A DNA stretch of 48,394 nt from Lachnospiraceae bacterium (GTDB taxonomy: Bacteria; Bacillota; Clostridia; Lachnospirales; Lachnospiraceae). Shown one piece after another: positions 32,039 to 39,199 of this stretch. The number at the start of each line of letters is the position of its first letter. Within the stretch, counting starts at the first letter, position 1. Position numbers and translations under genes: made by a program. The stretch spans positions 1 through 48,394 of the forward strand of contig JAGCVY010000096.1 in NCBI GenBank assembly GCA_017962105.1, given 5' to 3'. Under the pieces are notes generated by a model. It was not told where the DNA came from. It ran no database searches and worked only from the letters and a program-made list of their open reading frames with translations.

Positions 32039-33001
32039 TTACATTCTCCGAATATCATAGAATTCGTCATAGACCGTAGTAAACTTCCTGCCTTCAATTT
32101 CTGCCTTCTTGCAGAAGTCCTCGAAGTTGCGGTACCAACGGCCATCGTAGCGGATCGCCAGGCCGCGGGCGGCTTCCGTGTGGCCGACGGGCTCGGTCGT
32201 TCCGGTGCTTCCTCCGGCGGCCTCATCTCCGCTCTCATCCTCCGCTGCCTCAAGCTCCACGGTCTCCCCGAACCGCTCCATCGCATAGCGCCCGGGCTTC
32301 CGGGTCAGGTAGAAGAGGTCGTAGAAGTCCGCTTCCTCCTCGTTCCATTCCGTGAGCTTGTACAGGAACCGCACGATCCGGCCCATCACCTCGATGTGGC
32401 CCCAGAAGGCATCGTAGGACATCCGCTCCGCCAGAAAATTCTTGGCGTACGTAAGAAGCTTCACCGCCTCCTCGGTCTGCCCTTGTTCAGAGCGGATCCC
32501 CGCAAGCCGCAGCGCAATCTCCGGGACCGGCTCATTCAGCCTCGTGCGACTCTTCACCTTCTCCCAGGCGTCCTCGATCATCGCGCAGTAGCGCGCCTCA
32601 TCCTTCTCCACCGCGCAGCCGAAGCGGTACATGTCCGCAAGCTTGTACTGGCTCCAAAGGCTGCCCTCGTTGCCGTACCGATCGGGCTGCGAACCCTTCG
32701 TGTAGTACTCAAACGCCTTGGCGTAGTCCTTCTCGCCGTGCTGCCCGTAGTACCACATGTACCCAAGTTCCTCGTAGGCCGGCCCGTACCCGCACTCTGC
32801 TGCCATCTCGAGGTACTTAAGTTCCAGATCGAAGCGCTTCCTCTCGCAGTAATACCACGCAAGCTCCGACATGTACTCGGGCTTCCCGGTGCCTGTGATC
32901 ATCTGCTGCAATGCCTCCGTGTAGAGAAATTCCTCATCCTCCGTAGGGCTTTCATTGTCGCGAAACTCATAGATAATCTTCTGTGCATCTTCGTATGTCA
33001 T
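32039..33001 (-). CDS. Sel1/TPR-like repeat protein
   Basis: A 320-residue soluble protein. Alpha-helical repeats occupy residues ~35-130 (LAWYYCERKRFDLELKYLEM, AAECGYGPAYEELGYMWYYG, and KDYAKAFEYYTKG), with the Ala/Gly spacing of Sel1-like repeats that bind partner proteins. The C-terminal ~60 residues contain an acidic linker and a basic tail (KKAEIEGRKFTTVYDEFYDI). The ATG at 33001 follows GAGGAG; the longer frame to 33262 runs into the repeat array and is not used. Partner unknown. It may belong with the J-domain and HIRAN genes downstream. Confidence 0.78.
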   Translation of the reverse strand: MTYEDAQKIIYEFRDNESPTEDEEFLYTEALQQMITGTGKPEYMSELAWYYCERKRFDLELKYLEMAAECGYGPAYEELGYMWYYGQHGEKDYAKAFEYYTKGSQPDRYGNEGSLWSQYKLADMYRFGCAVEKDEARYCAMIEDAWEKVKSRTRLNEPVPEIALRLAGIRSEQGQTEEAVKLLTYAKNFLAERMSYDAFWGHIEVMGRIVRFLYKLTEWNEEEADFYDLFYLTRKPGRYAMERFGETVELEAAEDESGDEAAGGSTGTTEPVGHTEAARGLAIRYDGRWYRNFEDFCKKAEIEGRKFTTVYDEFYDIRRM

Positions 33002-33210
33002 GATGGTTCTCCTCTCTTTCGGGTTGCTTCCTTTTGAACCCGGGTTCTTCCGGTTTCGGCTCTTTTCCTTCCTTTTGACTGACTTCCTTTTTTGCTTCTG
33101 TCCACAGGATAACTCCGGACGTGTCCTATAAAAACCACAGTTCCCCGGGGCCGGCCCAAGTCTTCCGGCGGCGACGGAAGCCCATCCGGCGACCGTCAAT
33201 GCCCGCAAAG

Positions 33211-33795
33211 CATCGGAATTCCCAAACTTGCAGGTTTCCGATGCCCGAATGGGCGAAAGCAAGCTGGCAAAAACATCGGGATTCCCTGTCTTGCATTTTC
33301 CGATGCACAGGCCAAGGCAATCAAGCCGGAAAAAGCATCGAGATTCCCCATCTTGCTACTTTCCGATGCCTGCGCCGAGGCAATCAAGCTTGAAAAGTCA
33401 TCGGAATTCCCCGTCTTGCAGCTTTCCGATGCCTGTACCGAGACAATCAACCCAAAAAAGGCATCGGGATTTTCCATCTTGCAACTTTCCGATGCCCAAA
33501 CAGGTGAAATCGAGCTTAAAAAAAGCATCGGGAAGTCGCATCCTGCTACTTTCCGATGTCCAGGCCAAGAAAAGCAGGCTGGAAAAAGCATCGGGATTCC
33601 CCATCTTGCTACTTTCCGATGCCTGTGCCGAGGAAATCAAGCTTGAAAAGTCATCGGAATTCCCCGTCTTGCATTTTCCGATGCCCAAACAGGTGAAATC
33701 GAGCTTGAAAAAGCATCGGGAAGTCGCATCCTGCGAATTTCCGATGCCCAGGCCAAAAAAAGCAGGCTGGAAAAGTCATCGGGATTCCCTTTGAG
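33211..33795. repeat. Array C: ten 63-bp-period palindromic units (nine full, one truncated)
   Basis: Units begin CATCGGGATTCCC or a close variant and end TTTCCGATG; most are 33 bases long, with related spacers of about 30 bases. Unit starts are 33211, 33274, 33336, 33399, 33462, 33526, 33589, 33652, 33714 and 33777, so the period is 62-64. The last unit lacks its right arm. Spacers and loops show duplication: units 3-4 match 7-8, and units 6 and 9 match, with one unit missing between. In unit 9 the stem extends to about 15 bp with a 3-base loop. It lies in the 950-base gap between divergent genes (Sel1-like and Y-family polymerase). Nothing else is evident in 33002-33210. Confidence 0.92.
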
Positions 33796-33839
33796 ACCCC
33801 GTTCCGCGGCAAATCCCAGTGGCGTCAGCATCCATTCCG

Positions 33840-33848
33840 TGGTATAAT
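33840..33848 (+). promoter_or_regulatory. Extended -10 element upstream of the Y-family polymerase
   Basis: TGG-TATAAT at 33840-33848, about 107 bases before the start codon. No clear -35 or LexA box was found. An imperfect inverted repeat (AATGCC near 33885, GGCATT near 33911) lies in the leader. Confidence 0.5.
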
Positions 33849-33954
33849 AATACTGTTAAGCAACGATTCAAAAAAGTCGACGGAATGCCTATATAAATTC
33901 CATCATACAGGGCATTTCATCAACACAAAATTTCTGCGGAAAGGACGGTGCGCC

Positions 33955-35580
33955 ATGGCGGACAAGCAGTACATTGCAATCGATCTGAAGTCATTTTACG
34001 CGTCCGTCGAGGCCGCGGAACGCGGGCTGGATCCGCTGGATGTCAACCTCGTGGTGGCGGACGAAAGCCGCACGGACAAGACCATCTGCCTCGCCGTGTC
34101 GCCGTCCCTGAAGGCCCACGGGATCCCCGGGCGGGCGCGCCTGTTCGAGGTGCGGCAGCGCATCCGCGAGGTCAACGCGACGAGGAAGCTTTTCGCCCCC
34201 GGAGGGGCATTTTCCGACCGATCCGTATATGCCTCGGAGCTTGCCGCCGACCCGTCCAAGGAACTTGATCTGATCATCGCGCAGCCGCGCATGAAATACT
34301 ATATGCAGTACTCGCAGAAGATCGTGGAGATCTACCTGCGCTACGTGTCCATGGAGGATTTGCTGGTGTACTCGATTGACGAGGTGTTCATCGACGCCAC
34401 GCACTACCTCCCGCTCTACAAAATGAGCGCCGCGGAACTGGCACGGAAAATGATAAACGACGTTCTGGCGGAGACCCACATCACCGCCACCGCGGGCATC
34501 GGCACCAACCTCTACCTCGCCAAAGTCGCCATGGACGTCATGGCGAAGCACATCCCCGCCGACGAAAACGGCGTCCGCATCGCGGAGCTCGACGAGCAGA
34601 CCTACCGCGAGCAGCTGTGGTGCCACCGCCCCCTCACGGACTTCTGGCGCGTCGGCCCCGGCATCTCGAAGAAGCTCGCGCAATACGGCATGTACACCAT
34701 GGGCGACATCGCCCGCTGCTCCGAGGGCGAGCCCGGCTCGATCCACAACGAGGAGCTCCTCTACCGCCTCTTCGGCGTCAACGCCGAGCTCCTGATCGAC
34801 CACGCGTGGGGCTGGGAACCCACGGAGATCGCGGACTGCAAATCCTACAAGCCCGAGTCCAAGAGCCTCAGCCAGGGGCAGGTTCTCTCCATGCCCTACC
34901 CCGCGGAAAAAGGCCGCCTCATCATTCAGGAAATGGCGGACCAGCTCTCCTTGGACCTCGTCCGCAAGGGCCTGTACACCGATCAGGTAGTGGTGAACGT
35001 AGGCTACGATGTGGAAAATGTGAAGTGGGCGGAAGCAGGTGTCGGCGAGAGCCGGAAGTCAGCGAAGACCGCTGCCCGGGCCGGGGATTCCGCAGGCGAA
35101 GCTTCATCCGCGTCGTACGAGCACGACGGTGCTTCCGCGAGCATTGACGACTTCGAGGTCGTCACCGACCGATACGGCCGGAAAATCCCCAAGGGCGTCC
35201 ACGGCTCGCAAAATCTCCCGCGGTACACAAGCTCCACGAAGATGATCATGGAGGCCGCCACCGCGATCTACGACCGAATTGTGGACAAGACCCTCTCGGT
35301 GCGCCGCATGAGCATCGCGGTGATGCACCTGCAGCTGCAGGAGGAGATCGACGACGCGGAGCCCGAGTACGAGCAGATGAGTCTCTTCGTCGACTATGAG
35401 AAGAAAGAGAAGGAAAAGCAGGCCGAGGAGGCCGAGCTTGCGAAGGAGCGCAACGTCCAGAAGGCGCTCCTCAATATCCGCGACCGCTTCGGCAAGAATG
35501 CCATCGTGCGCGGCATGAACTTAAAGGAAGGCGCCACCGCCATCGAGCGGAACGGACAGGTGGGAGGACACAAGGCATGA
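33955..35580 (+). CDS. Y-family DNA polymerase (UmuC/DinB-like)
   Basis: A 541-residue translesion polymerase. The palm motifs are complete: YIAIDLKSFYASVEA with the metal Asp at residue 10, and YSIDEVFID with D142-E143. A thumb helix-hairpin-helix region (GPGISKKLAQYGMYTMGDIA) and a little-finger domain follow. The segment EQMSLF near residue 466 fits the sliding-clamp binding pattern QxxLF. An insertion of low-complexity sequence (about 358-400) interrupts the little finger. The ATG at 33955 has AAAGGA upstream. It overlaps yolD by 4 bases (ATGA), the arrangement of Bacillus UvrX/YqjW-YolD pairs. A paralogue starts at 47998. Confidence 0.93.
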   Translation: MADKQYIAIDLKSFYASVEAAERGLDPLDVNLVVADESRTDKTICLAVSPSLKAHGIPGRARLFEVRQRIREVNATRKLFAPGGAFSDRSVYASELAADPSKELDLIIAQPRMKYYMQYSQKIVEIYLRYVSMEDLLVYSIDEVFIDATHYLPLYKMSAAELARKMINDVLAETHITATAGIGTNLYLAKVAMDVMAKHIPADENGVRIAELDEQTYREQLWCHRPLTDFWRVGPGISKKLAQYGMYTMGDIARCSEGEPGSIHNEELLYRLFGVNAELLIDHAWGWEPTEIADCKSYKPESKSLSQGQVLSMPYPAEKGRLIIQEMADQLSLDLVRKGLYTDQVVVNVGYDVENVKWAEAGVGESRKSAKTAARAGDSAGEASSASYEHDGASASIDDFEVVTDRYGRKIPKGVHGSQNLPRYTSSTKMIMEAATAIYDRIVDKTLSVRRMSIAVMHLQLQEEIDDAEPEYEQMSLFVDYEKKEKEKQAEEAELAKERNVQKALLNIRDRFGKNAIVRGMNLKEGATAIERNGQVGGHKA

Positions 35581-35999
35581 AATCAGCACGCGAAGAATAC
35601 GCCGACATCATCGACCGCGAGCATCATGTGTCAAAGTGGCACAAGCCCATGCCGCGGCTGACCCGTGCTGCCCAGTTTTCGCCATTTGCCGCACTGGTCG
35701 GCTACGACGATTTGGTGGCGGAGTCCGCGCGCCTCACCGACGACCTGATCGACGTCAGCGATGACAGCCGCTCCGCCCTCGACCTGCGCCTCGCGTGGCT
35801 TCTGGGGCAGAACCCTATACCGCAGGCGACATTTTCCGTATTTGTTCCGGACACGAAAAAAGCCGGCGGTTCCTACGAAACCATCACCGGCTTTATCAAA
35901 AAGCACGACCCTGTCGCGCAAACAATTCAATTGACGGACAAGCGCATCATCCGCATCGCGGACATCGTTGAGATCACGTGCGATCAGCCGGAGGGGTAA
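35577..35999 (+). CDS. YolD-like protein
   Basis: A 140-residue member of the YolD-like family, small proteins encoded directly after Y-family polymerases in Bacillota and thought to act with them in the DNA damage response. The family signature is HKPMPRLTRAAQFSPFAALV, followed by GYDDLVAESARLT. The C-terminal half (ITGFIKKHDPVAQTIQLTDK, RIIRIADIVEI) fits the beta-rich YolD tail. It starts within the polymerase stop (ATGA) and its end overlaps the convergent lipoprotein gene by 26 bases. Confidence 0.9.
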   Translation: MKSAREEYADIIDREHHVSKWHKPMPRLTRAAQFSPFAALVGYDDLVAESARLTDDLIDVSDDSRSALDLRLAWLLGQNPIPQATFSVFVPDTKKAGGSYETITGFIKKHDPVAQTIQLTDKRIIRIADIVEITCDQPEG

Positions 36000-37200
36000 T
36001 GCCTTTCGGCCACTGCAGCTGCTTCTTCCCGAGGCGCACATTTTCCTTCCAATATGCTTTATAATCATCATGGATAAGGGATTCCGGCGCAACGCGGAAC
36101 TTCTCCCACTCATACTCTGCATCGTAGGTTATTTTATCATTCTGATCGCGGGTGGTTTCCCGGATCAGGTTGCCGTTCTTGTCATACGCATAGGTGGTGC
36201 GGCTCGTTACGCTCTTTACCTCCCCGGTCTTTCGATTCAGGGTATACTCGACAATCTCCACCACTCTGTCCTCGTCATCGTAGGTGTACGCTGTCATCTC
36301 CGACTTACTCTTCTCAGTCTTTCCACCACCGCCGCTATGATAAAAATATCTAAACTCCCGCAGAAGTCTTCCCTTGTCATCATACTCTTTATCCGTGGGG
36401 ACAAATTCTCCCTTTTGCCCGTAAACAAGCACATCACCGCTATCGATCGTCCCTGACAGGGACCCATTGTCATTATAGACGTACTCTGTAATTACGGTGC
36501 GGCCATCACTACCAAGGCCGTAACTCTTCACGCAGTCCCCACGCTCGTTGTATAAAAGCTCAAGTTCCAGCGTTTTTGTATCCTTAGACTCATTGACAGA
36601 ATAGTCAGACAACCTGCGTTTTGAAACGCAGTAGTCGGATTCCTTCTGCAAATACCGGGACTTCCCTTCCGCCTCCAGCACCTTTTGATCAACGCTGCCC
36701 GGAGTATACCAAAGGTACAGCTTCACATCCACTCCGCCGTCATAGTATTCATATTCGTACTGCATTTTATCAACATCACCACCATAATAGTAGTTCGCAT
36801 AGTAGGTGAATGTCTCTGTCCGTCGGCCCGACTCATCGTAGCTGTGCTCATCATAAAGGATCATCTCCCCCGTGGCACGATTCTCCTGCCAATGTTTCAA
36901 AAGGTGTCCCTTATCGTCATACTCGTAAGCCGATTTATAGATTCTGTCATCCGAGCCTTCTTTCGCCGTCACAAGGGTCCAGTTCCCATACTTGTCATAC
37001 TCAAACTCCTTGACGCTGGATTCCATTCCTATTTCGGTTTCCTTGGTCACGCTTTCTTTCGTCTTACGCCAAATGTCCACAAAACCGTCGTTCGACTCTT
37101 CCTTCCCCTTGTCATCCGGCTTGTCGTTCCTCTCGCATGCGGCCAATGCAATAACGCATACCATCCCCAGGATCACAAGCCACAGTTTTCGCTTCATCAT
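35974..37200 (-). CDS. Lipoprotein with RHS/YD-like repeats
   Basis: A 408-residue exported lipoprotein: signal peptide with lipobox ALAAC (lipidated C22), then a charged spacer. The rest is built from YD-type repeats like those of RHS proteins, for example FEYDKYGNWTLVTA, YEYDDKGHLLKHW, YVYNDNGSLSG and YAYDKNGNLIRETT. In RHS proteins such repeats form a beta-strand shell; here they are few and no toxin tip is visible, so a structural or binding role is more likely. ATG at 37200 (MMKRKLW) with GGGGG five bases upstream. The stop lies inside the convergent yolD gene. Confidence 0.82.
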   Translation of the reverse strand: MMKRKLWLVILGMVCVIALAACERNDKPDDKGKEESNDGFVDIWRKTKESVTKETEIGMESSVKEFEYDKYGNWTLVTAKEGSDDRIYKSAYEYDDKGHLLKHWQENRATGEMILYDEHSYDESGRRTETFTYYANYYYGGDVDKMQYEYEYYDGGVDVKLYLWYTPGSVDQKVLEAEGKSRYLQKESDYCVSKRRLSDYSVNESKDTKTLELELLYNERGDCVKSYGLGSDGRTVITEYVYNDNGSLSGTIDSGDVLVYGQKGEFVPTDKEYDDKGRLLREFRYFYHSGGGGKTEKSKSEMTAYTYDDEDRVVEIVEYTLNRKTGEVKSVTSRTTYAYDKNGNLIRETTRDQNDKITYDAEYEWEKFRVAPESLIHDDYKAYWKENVRLGKKQLQWPKGITPPADRT

Positions 37201-37334
37201 TGTTACCCCCTCTGCCGTGTTCAGCGGGCGAAACCGCCTTTGCAGGGATGATATCACATTTTCCGATGACTGTCAATATCGTTTACTTACGGGATGGATA
37301 AGACGAAATAATATTGGTTTGGCGGTAAATGATA

Positions 37335-37363
37335 TTGACATTTCACATAATAGGTGTTATACT
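37335..37363 (+). promoter_or_regulatory. Promoter of the BACON/zincin protein
   Basis: Perfect -35 TTGACA (37335-37340), 17-base spacer, -10 TATACT (37358-37363). A further TATAAT follows at 37385-37390, without a good -35. Confidence 0.8.
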
Positions 37364-37430
37364 TCGTCCAATACCGTTACGCGGTATAATAAATTATGGG
37401 GGTTATACATACATGACAAAGGGGATACAC

Positions 37431-38681
37431 ATGAAAAGAATCAACACAAAATCTTTACGTCGGTTCATCGCCGTTCTCAGCGTTGTTCTGATGCTCTTCA
37501 CCTGCTGCGGCGCTTTCGCGCAGCCTGCAGCCGCTAAGCCGGTAGCAGTCGGCGGAGGCGGAACCTACGATCCGCTCTCGGTCAGCAAGAGCAACATTTA
37601 CTTCGGGCCTGCAGCCCAGTCGACTACCGTTACCGTGAAAAATGTTTCGTCCTACTCCGTTTCCATCACTTCCGGTAACACCTTTGTCAGCGTCTCGAAA
37701 TCCGGAAATACGCTGACGATCAAGGCCAGCGCCAATAATACCGGCGGAAACCGCAACGCCACCATCTACGTCACTTCGGGCAGCCAGAACTGCAAGATTT
37801 ATGTCACCCAGTACAAGTCCATGGTCGTCAGAGGCGGTGCGAATTATGCGACCACTCTGAGCCAGGCCAACCTTTCCGGCGTTTCCGGATTGACCGGCTC
37901 GCCCTCAACGACTGTCAAGGTGATCAATCCGGCCGGCACCCTGAAGGTGACCTCCAATTCGTCGTGGATTACCGTTTCCACAAACGGAAACTACGTAACC
38001 ATCACTGCAAAGCCGAACACATCCGGCGGCAACAGAACCGGATCGATCAAGCTCACCAACGGCTATGAGACCCGCACATTTTCCGTCTATCAATTAAAAT
38101 GGACGATCACGAACATCTGCGCCTATTCCTACATGGACTCCGCGATCAGCGGAACCATAGGAAACTGCCCTCTGCTGGAGGCCTACCGCCCGTTCAAGGA
38201 CGCAGCCGCATGGTCCGCAATGACCATGGAGCAGCAGAACGCAGCACTGCAGAACCTGCTGGCAGCCGCGAAGCAGTGGTATGGAATTCCGGCGTCCCGG
38301 TATTTGCCGGCATACTACGACACGCGGGCTAATCTTAATTCCAAATACGCTGCCGGCCTTACGTCGACCTCGTATGCGGCTGTTGCTTTGACCGTAGTTG
38401 ACAATACTCCGGTAGAGATTTATCTCAACTATGACCTTCTTAAGAACAACCCTGTTGAGGCTGTTAAGTCCATCCTCCATGAGTGCAGACATGTTTGGCA
38501 ATCGCAGAAAGCCTGCTATGGCGGAACTGCAATGCAGTATCTGTTCAAGTATAACCTTGACCCGAATCACTACATCCGTGCCGAAATAGATGCCAATGGC
38601 TACTGGAATCAATTTGTTGAGGTCGATGCCCGCGGTTATGCCGATCGACTTTTGGCCGCACTGCAGCGGAGCTGCAAGTAA
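37431..38681 (+). CDS. Secreted BACON-domain protein with HExxH zincin domain
   Basis: A 416-residue exported protein. A signal peptide (about 1-30) ends near CGAFAQPAAA. Two BACON-type beta-sandwich domains follow (about 48-125 and 140-220), with the usual SNSSWITVSTNGNYVTITA pattern, in which such domains bind carbohydrate or mucin. The C-terminal part (about 225-416) has a zincin-like motif HECRH (H350, E351, H354) with FVEVDARGYADR downstream, whose Glu or Asp could be the third ligand. The ATG at 37431 follows AAAGGGG; an ATG at 37413 is also possible. It looks like a secreted metallopeptidase directed to surface glycans. Peptidase activity is inferred from the motif alone. Confidence 0.8.
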   Translation: MKRINTKSLRRFIAVLSVVLMLFTCCGAFAQPAAAKPVAVGGGGTYDPLSVSKSNIYFGPAAQSTTVTVKNVSSYSVSITSGNTFVSVSKSGNTLTIKASANNTGGNRNATIYVTSGSQNCKIYVTQYKSMVVRGGANYATTLSQANLSGVSGLTGSPSTTVKVINPAGTLKVTSNSSWITVSTNGNYVTITAKPNTSGGNRTGSIKLTNGYETRTFSVYQLKWTITNICAYSYMDSAISGTIGNCPLLEAYRPFKDAAAWSAMTMEQQNAALQNLLAAAKQWYGIPASRYLPAYYDTRANLNSKYAAGLTSTSYAAVALTVVDNTPVEIYLNYDLLKNNPVEAVKSILHECRHVWQSQKACYGGTAMQYLFKYNLDPNHYIRAEIDANGYWNQFVEVDARGYADRLLAALQRSCK

Positions 38682-38720
38682 GTTGTTTTGAAAACTATAA
38701 TAAAATCTATTGGGAGTAAA

Positions 38721-38747
38721 AAGAAGAGGCCATGTTGGCCTCTTCTT
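38721..38747 (+). terminator. Terminator after the BACON/zincin gene
   Basis: A 12-bp perfect stem AAGAAGAGGCCA/TGGCCTCTTCTT with a 3-base loop, followed by TTCTTTT, 39 bases after the stop. Confidence 0.9.
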
Positions 38748-38752
38748 TTCTT

Positions 38753-39174
38753 TTAAATGTACTTAACTTTCTCTAGATAAGGCAGTTTCTTTTTAAACAG
38801 GTAATCGCGAATCTGCCTCGCTTCGTTCATATCAGCATTCAAAATCTCTATATCTTTCTTTTTCTTCAGTCCACCGGTTTTCTCATCAAACACTAAATCC
38901 ACATAACAGTTATGACACCAGAAGTTCCTGCGTTCACTAATCCGTTTCAATCAGTTACAATCCTCGTCCGACAGACCACACTTAGTCTTTTCTTTCTGCC
39001 AATCACGGAGTCGAGTAACCAAGCGAATTTTAGTATCCTTCTCACCTCCTGCATTCCATCGGAATAAGGTCTTTGCCAGTTCAATGCTGCGTACAGGTTC
39101 TCCAAATGAGACTCAACAAACTGGTAGTGTTCAATTAATTCACTGTGTTTTATACGAAATTCTTGCAGGTCCAT
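38753..39174 (-). pseudogene. Broken small gene: frameshift plus in-frame TGA
   Basis: The ATG at 39174 opens a frame (MDLQEFRIKHSELIEHYQFV) that drifts after LENLY. Restoring one base near 39091 gives RSIELAKTLFRWNAGGEKDT, then RLVTRLRDWQKEKTKCGLSD and EDCN. A TGA at 38951-38953 then interrupts before LKRISERRNFWCHNCYVDLV, which runs to 38753. The repaired product of about 140 residues would be one continuous helical protein with a WCHNC motif. It resembles uncharacterised small proteins of Clostridia that I cannot name with certainty. Two lesions in one short gene point to a decaying copy. Confidence 0.72.
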
Positions 39175-39199
39175 GTATTATTCCTCGTAATGAAGTTGC

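Noticed and set aside
33196-33794. Open reading frames with 21-residue repeats across array C on both strands
   Set aside because: They exist because the period is a multiple of three. Several frames are open at once, none has a ribosome site, and unit-length changes of one base break the frames. The same applies to the frames across 6980-7271.
33211-33795. CRISPR array (33-base repeats with ~30-base spacers)
   Set aside because: The repeats are imperfect and palindromic with variable loops, the spacers are related to one another and duplicated in blocks, and no cas genes are present. The same holds for 6992-7217.
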